DNA from: Candidula unifasciata
Taxonomy: Eukaryota; Mollusca; Gastropoda; Stylommatophora; Geomitridae
Direction: 5' to 3'
DNA length: 64,000 nt
Assembly (NCBI GenBank): GCA_905116865.2
Contig: CAJHNH020002689.1
Coordinates: 1-64,000 of the forward strand
Part shown: positions 31,289 through 41,140 of the stretch, piece by piece
How positions within the stretch are numbered: the stretch's first letter is position 1
Layout of the letters: each line of letters opens with the position of its first letter
Notes under the pieces: model-generated
Told to the model about the DNA's origin: nothing
The model's input: only the letters and a program-made list of their open reading frames with translations
Database searches by the model: none
Made by a program: the position numbers and the translations under genes

Positions 31289-32416
31289 TCAAGAAAGTCT
31301 GCTAACCCACATTCTATCAAAGCTCTCTAAACCAAGTATTCAAGAAAGTCTGCTAACCCACATTCTATTAAAGCTCTCTAAACCAAGTATTCAAGAAAGT
31401 CTGCTAACCCTCATTCTATCAAAGCTCTCTAAACCAAGTATTCAAGAAAGTCTGCTAACCCACATTCTATCAAAGCTCTCTAAACCAAGTATTCAAAAAG
31501 TCTGCTAACCCACATTCTATCAAAGCTCTCTAAACCAAGTATTCAAGAAAGTCTGCTAACCCACATTCTATCAAAGCTCTCTAAACCAAGTATTCAAGAA
31601 AGTCTGCTAACCCACATTCTATCAAAGCTCTCTAAACCAAGTATTCAAGAAAGTCTGCTAACCCACATTTTATCAAAGCTCTCTAAACCAAGTATTCAAG
31701 AAAGTCTGCTAACCCACATTCTATCAAAGCTCTCTAAACCAAGTATTCAAGAAAGTCTGCTAACCCACATTCTATCAAAGCTCTATAAACCAAGTATTTA
31801 AGAAAGTCTGCTAACCCACATTCTATCAAAGCTCTCTAAACCAAGTATTCAAGAAAGTCTGCTAACCCACATTCTATCAAAGCTCTCTAAACCAAGTATT
31901 CAAGAAAGTCTGCTAACCCACATTCTATCAAAGCTCTCTAAACCAAGTATTCAAGAAAGTCTGCTAACCCACATTTTATCAAAGCTCTCTAAACCAAGTA
32001 TCAAAGAAAGTCTGCTAACCCACATTCTATCAAAGCTCTCTAAACCAAGTATTCAAGAAAGTCTGCTAACCCTCATTCTATCAAAGCTCTCTAAACCAAG
32101 TATTCAAGAAAGTCTGCTAACCCACATTCTATCAAAGCTCTCTAAACTAAGTATTCAAGAAAGTCTGCTAACCCACATTCTATCAAAGCTCTCTAAACCA
32201 AGTATTCAAGAAAGTCTGCTAACCCTCATTCTATCAAAGCTCTCTAAACCAAGAATTCAAGAAAGTCTGCTAACCCACATTCTATCAAAGCTCTCTAAAC
32301 CAAGTATTCAAGAAAGTCTGCTAACCCACATTCTATCTAAAGTTCTCTAAACCAAGTTTTCAAGAAAGTCTGCTAACCCACATTCTATCAAAGCTCTCTA
32401 AACCAAGTATTCAAGA
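31289..32416. repeat. 51-bp minisatellite, about 22 copies
   Basis: Unit AAGAAAGTCTGCTAACCCAC then ATTCTATCAAAGCTCTCTAA and ACCAAGTATTC, very homogeneous (occasional CCTCATT, TTTTATC, CTATAAACC variants, one AAAAGTC copy lacking bases). The low divergence suggests recent expansion or ongoing homogenisation. Confidence 0.97.
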
Positions 32417-33069
32417 AAGAAATCCAAAAACACTATGATTTGATTAGTGGCACCGTTATTCCAATAAAACCTGAACGCTAAATAATGATACGGTGTCTGT
32501 CGAAGCCAGTGTTCAATATTTTAAATTAACCTTTAATCGTTTTGGCTCAGCAACTTAAAAAAAAAAAAACACACACCAGAGAAGCGGCGAGACATAGGAT
32601 AACGGAAGAATATTTCTGTTGAGCCACAAGGCGTGAAATCAAACAACTAAACAACTACGCTTTGATGTCCAGAGGCATCCAGAAAATCAAGTCAAGAGTG
32701 TAATCGAATCTCAAGTTGAGACCTGTAATCGTTTTTTGCTTGTAGCGTGAGTAATCCTTGAACAAATTGAGCTCACGCTGAAGAAAGAATTGTTGAAAGT
32801 ACTGACGAAACACCCTAGGTTTTATTTTTTAATCCTCTAGTTATATGCTGCCACACAGCAGTCGTGAAAACCCTTATTATTCCTTTTAGATTATATAATG
32901 ATGCGATGATTATCAACGGCTGTGTGACTGTTAAACAAACTATGACATTCAAAAGCTCTATAATTTCTAAAACCTATATAATTCAAAAAAGGATACTGTT
33001 TCTCTTTTTTTTATCAGACTGTGCTATTCAAGGCTCTATGATCTTCAGAGCTTTGTGATTTATAAATAT
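32417..33069. repeat. Unique DNA grading into a degenerate TATGATATTCAAAAGCTC tandem
   Basis: 32417-32930 shows nothing recognised. From about 32940 on, irregular 18-22-bp units recur (TATGACATTCAAAAGCTC, TGTGCTATTCAAGGCTC, TATGATCTTCAGAGCTT). The same motif continues at 34080-34190, 34430-34740 and 38580-38660. Confidence 0.6.
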
Positions 33070-33262
33070 CGTAAGAGTCGACTAAATGGGATCTTCAATG
33101 GAAGTCGGAATCTATCTGCCTGAGAGGCAAGGAACAAAAAGTCTGCATGCAAATGAGTAATATCTGAGAACACGCGTTATGGCAAAAGACCAGTCCAGAA
33201 GTAAACGAACAACCAGAATTTTCCTCCTGGGTTTGAAGCCGGTGAACAGAAGAAAATGAAAA
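33070..33262 (+). mobile_element. F3 retroposon, copy c, leading into a GAA array
   Basis: CGTAAGAGTCGACTAAATGG, GAAGTCGGAATCTATCTGCC, TGAGAGGCAAGGAAC, AGTCTGCATGCAAATGAG, GAACAACCAGAATTTTCC, GGGTTTGAAGCCGGTGAAC. The 3' end passes through AGAAGAAAATGAAAAGAAGAAG into the array at 33263. Confidence 0.85.
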
Positions 33263-34020
33263 GAAGAAGAATAAAAAAAGAAGAAGAAGAAGAAGAAGAA
33301 GAAGAAGAAGAAGAAGAAGAAGAAGAAGAAGAAGAAGAAGAAGAAGAAGAAGAAGAAGAAGAAGAAGAAGAAGAAGAAGAAGAAGAAGAAGAGAAGAAGA
33401 AGAAGAAGAAGAAGAAGAAGAAGAAGAAGAAGAAGAAGAAGAAGAAGAAGAAGAAGAAGAAGAAGAAGAAGAAGAGAAGAAGAAGAAGAAGAAGAAGAAG
33501 AAGAAGAAGAAGAAGAAGAAGAAGAAGAAGAAGAAGAAGAAGAAGAAGAAAGAAGAAGAAGAAGAAAGAAAAAGAAGAAGAAGAAGAAGAAGAAGAAGAA
33601 GAAGAAGAAGAAGAAGAAGAAGAAGAAGAAGAAGAAGAAGAAGAAGAAGAAGAAGAAGAAGAAGAAGAAGAAGAAGAAGAAGAAGAAGAAGAAGAAGAAG
33701 AAGAAAAGAAGAAGAAGAAGAAGAAGAAGAAGAAGAAGAAGAAGAAGAAGAAGAAGAAGAAGAAGAAGAAGAAGAAGAAGAAGAAGAAGAAGAAGAAAAG
33801 AAGAAGAAGAAGAAGAAAAAGAAGAAGAAGAAGAAGAAGAAGAAGAAGAAGAAGAAGAAGAAGAAGAAGAAGAAGAAGAAGAAGAAGAAGAAGAAGAAGA
33901 AGAAGAAGAAGAGAAGAAGAAGAAGAAGAAGAAGAAGAAGAAGAAGAAGAAGAAGAAGAAGAAGAAGAAGAAGAAGAAGAAGAAGAAGAAGAAGAAGAAG
34001 AAGAAGAAGAAGAAGAAGAA
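33263..34020. repeat. (GAA)n array, about 760 bp
   Basis: Nearly pure GAA with a few frame-changing interruptions (GAGAAG, GAAAGAAG, GAAAAAG). Long homopolymer-like ORFs in every frame are artefacts. Confidence 0.98.
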
Positions 34021-34193
34021 AACAAAAAAAAAAAGAAAATAAGAAACAGAATTCTCTATGGTGTCTGATTACATTACATCTACTCAAGAGAATTACACTA
34101 TCTGAAACATGAGATTTCCGAAAGCTCCAGTGTTTAAAAACACAGGCATTCAAAAACTATCTTATCCAGAAGTTCTGTATTATCCAAAAGCTC

Positions 34194-34407
34194 CCCCGGC
34201 TCCATAGCGTAGTTGGTTAAACCTGACAGTGTGGCGACCGGGTGACAAACTCCTTGTGGTCTGGGTTCGCGCCCGGGGGTGGGCAGAAAAGCCACATTTC
34301 TCCCAGATTTACGGTACCTATCATGGAATCAAGGCGGAAGGGTTGCGATATCCATAGCACAGAGCCAAAGGGTTAAAAACTAATGATTTCTGGATATTAA
34401 AAAAATC
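34194..34407 (+). mobile_element. SINE2 copy b
   Basis: CCCGGCTCCATAGCGTAGTT then GGTTAAAC.. (A-box-like) and TGGGTTCGCGCCCGGGG (B-box-like), body as in 18216-18425, ending GATATTAAAAAAA. It differs from copy a at scattered positions. A clear target duplication was not found; the flanks are themselves degenerate tandem repeat. Confidence 0.88.
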
Positions 34408-34720
34408 GAAGAGTTCCATAATTTGCAAAAGCCAGATGATCTAAATAAAAGCTCTATCATCTCCAAAAGCTCGATGATATTCAAAAGCTCAATCATGTCC
34501 ATACATACAAAAAAAAAAAAAACACGCTTCTGATGTCAGAAATGTCGGTCACATAAAAACGATTATATTGTATTTAAAAGCTATATGATATTCAAACTCT
34601 ACAACAGTTCTATGATTTCTCCAAGCTTTATGATATTCAAAGAAAAAAAAAAAAAAAAAAACCCCACTTGAGCCAATAAATGCTGGTGTTGGTTTTTCAG
34701 CGTCCTATAATGAATACGCA

Positions 34721-35059
34721 ACTAACTATGATATTCAAAACATATGTGCTATATAAAACTGTGATATTCAAAACCTATGTGCTATCTATATACAACTGTG
34801 ATATTCAAAACCTATGTGCTATATAAAACTGTGATATTCAAAACCTATGTGCTATCTATATACAACTGTGATATTCAAAACCTATGTGCTATATAAAACT
34901 GTGATATTCAAAACCTATGTGCTATATACAACTGTGATATTCAAAACCTATGTGCTATATACAACTGTGATATTCAAAACCTATGTGCTATATACAACTG
35001 TGATATTCAAAACCTATGTGCTATATACAACTGTGATATTCAAAACCTATGTGCTATAT
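34721..35059. repeat. 33/37-bp minisatellite, left arm
   Basis: Unit AACTGTGATATTCAAAACCT then ATGTGCTATATAC (33 bp); some units carry a CTAT insertion (37 bp). The array is broken at 35059 by LINE-E and resumes at 38301. Confidence 0.95.
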
Positions 35060-38000
35060 CTTCTTCTTCTTCTGCCTTTCTATCCCCCAATGGAGCATAG
35101 GCCCTCAACCAACTCACGCCAAGTCGTTCTATTCTTCGCCATTACCTGGAGCTCTCCCCATGTCCTCCCAATCTTTCTAACCTTATTCTCCACCTCTCTT
35201 CTCTATGTGTTTTTTGGCCTTCCTTTATTCATATGCACCTGTGGGTTCCAATGCAAAGACATTCTAGTTATGCTGTTCTCCTATTTTCTCAGTGTGTGCC
35301 CTATCCAACGCCAGCGTCTTTTCCTCACCTCCTGATCCACTGGAGCCTGTTTAGTTCTCTCCCAAAGTTCTACATTAGTTATTCTATCATACCATTTTAT
35401 TCCCTCTATTCTGCGCAGGCACCAGTTAATGAATGTCTGTAATTTATTAGTAATTACCTTCGTTGTTCTCCATGTTTCCGCCCCATACAATAGTACTGAT
35501 TTGACATTAGAATTAAAAATGTTTAGTTTAGTATTTCTTTTAATTTCTTTTGACCTCCACAAATTCCTTAGTGCTATGAAAGCCCCTCTTGCCTTTTGTA
35601 TTCTTATATTTAATATCTCTATCAGTTCCTCCATCTTTTTCTACATTACTACCTAAATAGGTGTACGACTCCACGTCTTGGAGTGGGGTGCCATTAAGAG
35701 AAACCACATTACTATTTGCCTGATTTATTCTCATTATCTTTGTCTTTCCTTTATGGATTTTTCAGACCAAGCTGCTGTAATCTCGCATTAAGTATATTTA
35801 ATTTATCTTGTATCTGATTCCGTGAATGGGACAGAAGGGCAATATCATCAGCGAAGTCCAGATCATCAAGCTGTTTTGTAGGGGTCCACTGAATTCCATT
35901 CTTTGTGTTAGCAGTTACTGTTTTCATAGTTCAGTCTATAGCCAGTAAAAATAGAAGAGGCGACAAAAGACATCCCTGTCGCACACCTGTCTTTATTTCA
36001 AATGCATCTAATAGCTTTCCCTCATGAAGAACTCGACATTTCATGTCTTTAAATGTTGCCTTTAATAAGTTGAAAATTTTCTGTGGGATTCCATAGTGCC
36101 CCATCAATTTCCATAGAGATTCCCTATCAATGCTGTCAAATGCTTTTTCATAGTCTATAAATCCAATGTAAAGTGGTGAGTTCAGTTCAATGCTTTGCTC
36201 TATTATAATACGTAATGAGGCTATCTGATCAGTACAGGATCTGTTTGACCGAAAACCTGCCTGCTCATCTCTTAGCATTTTATCAATAGCATCTTTTAAT
36301 CTTTCCAAAATAATTATACTGAATATTTTTCCAGGAACTGACAGCAACATAATTCCTCTATAGTTTTCACACTCCTGTAGATCACCTTTTTGGGGCAGTT
36401 TCACAAGATATCCTTCTCTTCAGTCTGCTGGTATTTCTTCGGTCTCCCAGACTTTACTGAAAAATCTATGTAGCAATTCTGTTGATGTGTTTATGTTGGT
36501 CCTGATGGCTTCAGCTGGGATAACATCTGGGCCTGACGCCTTTCCTTCCTTAAGAAGATTTATAGCTTTTCTAATTTCCTCTTTGGATGGTATCTCACAG
36601 TTGATATCCAGTTCCATTTCTAAAGGCTGGATATCTGGGGGAACCTCTGGGTCTGGTCTATTTAGAAGCATTTCAAAATATTCAACCCATCTGTCCATTT
36701 GATCTTTAGTGTTAGTAAGTACCTTTCCTTGACTATTTTTGATTGATCCAGTTGGCTGACTATATTTACCTACTAATTTTCTTGTGTTACTGTAAAGTTC
36801 TCTGAGGTTTCCTTTTGCTGCTGCTGTCTCCGCTTCTTGTGCTAGATCATTTATATATTTCACTTTATCTGCCCTTATATGCCTCCTAACTTCCTTGTTG
36901 GCTTCTGTGTAATTCTTCTGAGCTCTAGCTTTAGCAGCTCTAGTTTTGCTATTGTTTAATTCTGCCTTTTTACTTTTCCTATCTTCAATCAGTTTAATGG
37001 TTTCTGGTGTTATCCATGCTTTATGTTTCCTTTCTTTCTTGCCAAGAACTTCTACGCAAGATTCATTCCAGATTCCTTTGATCTGATCTCAGCAGACTTC
37101 TGTGTTGACATCTTCAGCTAACTGCTGCAACACCTGGTACTTATTAGAGACCGTAACTGAGAACTGTTCCTTAATTTCTTTATCTCTGAGAAAGCCTACA
37201 TTATATTGGTTTCTATGATTATAAGATGTTATATATCTTTTTAGTTTCAACTTGATTTTACTTATCACCAGGAAATGGTCAGTAAATACATCGGCACCTC
37301 TGAAAGCCCTAACATCGTAAAGGGATGATCTAAACTTTTTGTTAATACATGTGTGGTCAATTTGATTAGTTGTCTTATGGTATGGTGATTCCCTTGTTGC
37401 CTTGTGTATACTTTTATGGGGAACAATACTTCCACCAATAACATACTGGTTACCTGCACAAACATTTGTGAACAATTCTCCATTTTCATTCATTACTCCT
37501 AGACCATGTCTCCCCATAATTTCTTCATAACCTGTGTTGTCTGATCCTATCTTAGCATTCAAGTCACCCATCAAAATTTTTAAGTTGCCCTTTCTTTCAT
37601 TATTTATAATATTTAGAAGCTGCATGTAAAATTCTTCCTTAACAGATGCATCTTTATCATTTGTTGGTGCATAACACTGTATTACCGACATGTTCACCTT
37701 CTGTTTTACTGTTCTAAAAGATGCTCTTATTATTCTGGGACTCACAGCTTCCCATTCTATTAGTGCCCTTTCTGCTTCTTTTGATAGCATCAGGGCCACT
37801 CCTTCACTGTGCGGCGAATTGTCCTCTGTGTGTCCTGAGAACAATGAATAGTTTCTCCTGAATTAAGAATACTTTTCCCTGTCCCAGTCCATCTAGTTTC
37901 ACATAACCCCAAAATACTAATTCCATAATGTTTCATTTCCTTTGCTACTTCCATTGTTCTCACTATATCATAGAGAGTTCTAACATTCCAGGTGCCAATT

Positions 38001-38300
38001 CTGGAGGTTTTCCTAGCTGAGAGGAGGTAAGTCAACGATCCGGACTCCTTACGGCTTTCTCCACACCGTGTCATACTTCTTCTATTTGAAGAGCCTCCCC
38101 TCATCTTGGTTGGCTGGAGTTTATTTGCTTCTCTTTTTGACTTATCCATGGTTGGTTGGTTTTTGTGGCTATGGTTTTTACAGGATGAGGTAGCCAACCT
38201 CAAGCCCAACCCTACCCTTAGTCGCCTCTTACGACATGCCTGGTAGGGTGCAGTGTCACTATTCTTTGCTTCCCTTGAGGGCCCCGGTGACACACGGGCG
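35060..38300 (-). mobile_element. LINE-E: full-length RTE-like non-LTR retrotransposon
   Basis: The element is 3241 bp, inserted in the 33-bp minisatellite. ATGTGCTATAT lies immediately on both sides (35049-35059 and 38301-38311), an 11-bp target-site duplication. The 5' end is CGCCCGTGTGTCACCGGGGC.. with a non-coding leader of about 150 bp that includes GGCATGTCGTAAGAGGCGAC. One long coding region follows (35080-38149). There is essentially no 3' UTR: after the stop only AAAGGCAGAAGAAGAAGAAG remains, a GAA tail of four units. Single-ORF organisation, AP endonuclease plus RT and microsatellite tail fit the RTE-like group. The element looks young, with few lesions. Confidence 0.93.
35080..38149 (-). 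pseudogene. LINE-E ORF: AP endonuclease / reverse transcriptase (disabled)
   Basis: About 1020 codons. The start chosen is the ATG at 38149 (MDKSKRE..). The endonuclease motifs are in order: IGTWNVRTLY, LGLCETRWTG, YAPTNDKD, LMGDLNAKIG, NQIDH and TDHFLV. The RT blocks are: ENYRGIMLLSVPGKIF, FIDYEKAFDSIDRESLW, GVRQGCLLSPLLF and DFADDIALLS (catalytic FADD near 35855). The thumb has LLYGAETWR and WCLRRI. The tail has [16 protein letters not shown] and TWRELVEGLCS. The basic N-terminus (Lys/Arg-rich, about 40 residues) precedes the endonuclease. Lesions: frameshifts near 37840, 35765 and 35640; in-frame TGA at 37089, 36420 and 35931; two late TAGs (about 35278 and 35206). It is therefore unlikely to move by itself. 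Confidence 0.93.
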
Positions 38301-38660
38301 ATGTGCTATATACAACTGTGATATTCAAAACCTATGTGCTATATACAACTGTGATATTCAAAACCTGTGTGCTGTATACAACTGTAATATTCAAAACCCA
38401 TGTGATATATACAATTGTGATATTCAAAACCTATGCGCTGTATACAGCTGTGATTTTCAAAACCTGTGCGCTGTATACAGCTGTGATATTCAAAACCTAT
38501 GTGCTGTATACAACTGTGATATTCAAAACCTATGTGCTATATACAACTGTGATATTCAAAACCTATGTGCCAAATACAACTGTGATATTCAAAACTCTCT
38601 GACATATATAAACTCTATATCCACAAAGCCGTTTGATACTCAAAAGAATAATGCTATATA
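38301..38660. repeat. 33-bp minisatellite, right arm
   Basis: About nine units (CTATATACAACTGTGATATT then CAAAACCTATGTG) with variants GTATACAGCTG and CCAAATACAACTG, grading after 38595 into the older TTTGATACTCAAAAG-type motif. Confidence 0.93.
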
Positions 38661-39250
38661 ACATCTCCGTCAGACTCAGAAGGAATATACAATCCAAAAG
38701 CAGTTCTCTCTTAGAGTCTTAGTCATTTCTTCCAAACATCCGATATTTGATTTAGGTCCAAACACATGGCCCACAACAGAAAGCAAACTTGCTATCCGTA
38801 GTTTGCTTTGATTAGGACATAAACAACCTGACTGAAAATCTACGACCTAAATTATCTTGTAATGTCGGGTCAAAGATACGTGTAATCTTTATGTGTAATA
38901 GAATACGATGTAACTGGATACTTATTCCCTACATAAAATCCGCATGTTTTACATGTCTCCGTTCCCTTAATATTGGGATTAAAACAGATAAGGCGTAATT
39001 TTAGACTGGTGAAAGCTGTAACTTCTACATTTATGTCAGCAATAGGTGAATAATTGTTGTCTTCTGTAACTTTTCTGCCAGTTTTCTTCATTAGTAATTT
39101 TCTTTTTCTTTTCGCTAAGGCCAATTCGGAAATGATGTTTGAAATGCAATAAAAACTGGCAAAGTTCTGTCCGCTTGTTTGTTTTATGGGAATTGTTGGT
39201 ATATTTTATTTCTGCTTTAGAGCAGTGTATTTTATGCCACATTTCCCCCT
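38661..39250. other. Spacer with nothing recognised
   Basis: No supported gene. Short Lys-rich minus-strand frames (38870-39242) have no recognisable motif. Confidence 0.4.
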
Positions 39251-39252
39251 CA

Positions 39253-39445
39253 TCATAATCTTGTAGCAGGTCCTTTGTAGAACGTCGCTCTCATCACAGT
39301 CTGTCTGAAAGAAACTCGGTCTCTCGAAAGTTCTCCCGCCTCATTCATTTTCACATTCAAGGAGTCACCTATATCCTGTGCCCATCTTCGTGTCGGTCGG
39401 CCCCTGCCCCTCGTTGGGTGCCGTGGCGATAGAGACGTTCTGTAA
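39253..39445 (-). mobile_element. LINE C-terminal fragment
   Basis: The minus strand reads RGRGRPTRRWAQDIGDSLNV, then GELSRDRVSFRQTVMRAT, then KGPATRL and a stop. The GRP..RW..D and RDR..FR pattern is typical of the very end of LINE RT proteins. Confidence 0.75.
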
Positions 39446-39474
39446 GGAACCTTCTGATTGGTTATTGCGAGTTT

Positions 39475-39950
39475 ACTGTTACTGCAAAGTTGACGCGATT
39501 TCAGTGTGGAAATCATCCCATAGCGGTCTATTGCCTGTTGCCATCAGTTGATTTGAACTGGGAATGTCGATGTTATTAGTGTGACGTTTACAACCATTAC
39601 AACACTGGGCGCCGAGATCAGCAGTTCTCTCTTATGAGGCTTAAATTTTCCAAACATGGGTTATTTTTCACATTCGAAGACCATGGCCTGACCAATCGTT
39701 GGGTGCCGTGGCAGTTTTTGATATTGCAAGTTTACTGTTACTGCAACGTTGACGCGATTTCAGTGTGGAAATCATCCCATAGCGGTCTATTGCCTGTTGC
39801 CATCAGTTGAATTGAACTGGGAAACTGGGAATGTCGATGTTATTAGTTTGACGTTCACAACCATTACAACACTGGGCGCCGAGATCAGAATGATGAGGAA
39901 AATTATAATGTATTTTCGAAGACCATGGCCTGACCAATTGTCCAGTTTTT
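39475..39950. repeat. Direct segmental duplication, about 160-250 bp unit
   Basis: 39475-39622 and 39727-39887 are near-identical: AGTTTACTGTTACTGCAA.GT, TGACGCGATTTCAGTGTGGA, TAGCGGTCTATTGCCTGTTG, ACAACACTGGGCGCCGAGAT. A second shared piece, TTCGAAGACCATGGCCTGAC, is at 39674 and 39913. Copy 2 carries a GAAACTGG insertion. Confidence 0.9.
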
Positions 39951-39984
39951 AAATTTCATAGTTCTTAAAGATAACGTAGACCTT

Positions 39985-40025
39985 CGTATCGTTTATCGTA
40001 TCGTATCATATCGTATCGTATAAAA
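39985..40025. repeat. (ATCGT)n pentanucleotide run
   Basis: TCGTATCGT units with a CATATC variant. Confidence 0.9.
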
Positions 40026-40029
40026 TCAA

Positions 40030-40555
40030 ACAAAAATTCCAAGCTTAGTCCTTTTGTAGCCGCCTGATGGCCTGCTTTATTAAGGACGGTTCCTTTGCTA
40101 TTTTTTTTTATTTATCTTCCTTTGTGGTGAGCAATTACACCTGAGTTTGTTCAGTTGTTGCCTAAGTTCTGGTTTTGATGGGTCCTGGTTCCTGTTTTAG
40201 TTGGCTGTCCGCTAGCTGTTGCACTGTTCATCTGTGTTAGTACCAAGTCAGTCCTCAGCCACACCACCGCGAAACAAACAGTCCCGCACACTGAGCGACC
40301 CAAATCAAGGCGCCCAACAGGACAACTGTCACAATCTACTTGTGCGCAGCCGGTTTTTTTTTTTTTTTATAATATGTAGTGGAGGTAACTTAGATTTGCA
40401 AAAACATTAGAACGCCCGAAGGTGCCAAGATATTTTATAGTTAGGTCGGGAGATGGAGAGAGACAGATAGCTTGCTAGCTTGAGAAAGAGGTCCCTGGTG
40501 TGATGAGGCTCTGCGCGATGCCTGCTCTTCAAGCGTTTTGTTCCAGGGTTGATAG
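40030..40555. other. Spacer; may include the 3' UTR end of LINE-F
   Basis: No gene recognised. The 3' boundary of the LINE that follows could not be fixed. T tract at 40354-40366. Confidence 0.4.
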
Positions 40556-40960
40556 CTCGTGTTTATCTGGAAATAGACTGATTTACATTTTAAATATATG
40601 TGGGGAGGGGCGGGGGAGGTTAACAGAGAAGCGTAATAACCTGGAATCCACGAGTGCTGGTCCCCTTCTTGTGCTATGCCCTTTTAGCTGGTTTGCCTCA
40701 GAGCGTCGGGTGGCCTTTGGTAAGTTTCGTCGGTTTTTAACTGAAAATAGGTTGATTAACATTTTAAACATATGTGGAAAGGGCGGGGGAGTTACAAAAT
40801 GAAATGCATAATAGACTGGAATCCACGAGTGCTGTCCCCTTCTTGTGCTATGCCCTTTTAAGCTGGTTTGCCTCGGAGCGTCGGGTGGCCTTTGGTGGGT
40901 TCTGTCGTTTTAATCTTTCTGAAAATACACTTAGAGAAATGTATGGTAATTGGTTTGCTT
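40556..40960. repeat. Tandem duplication in the LINE-F 3' UTR
   Basis: Two units of roughly 190 bp: GAAAATAG.CTGATT.ACATTTTAAA.ATATGTGG (40570 and 40744), GGAATCCACGAGTGCTG (40643 and 40818), TTCTTGTGCTATGCCCTTTT, then CAGAGCGTCGGGTGGCCTTT or its CGGAGCG form (40697 and 40873). Confidence 0.88.
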
Positions 40961-41140
40961 TAGTCTGAGTAATTCGCCTGTGGTAGAGAAGGAGTGGTGA
41001 TAGTATAGGTAGAATAGCAGGGATGCTTTTCAGAGGACATACAGTGAGGTCGGAAGAGTGAGTGAGAGGGATAGTTTGCTCTGTTGAGGGTGCTGGTACT
41101 CGCTGGATCTGGTCAGTCACATCATGATGAGGGGTGGCTC

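Noticed and set aside
33095..34153. Several 250-350-codon ORFs on both strands
   Set aside because: They are translations of the GAA array; low-complexity artefacts.
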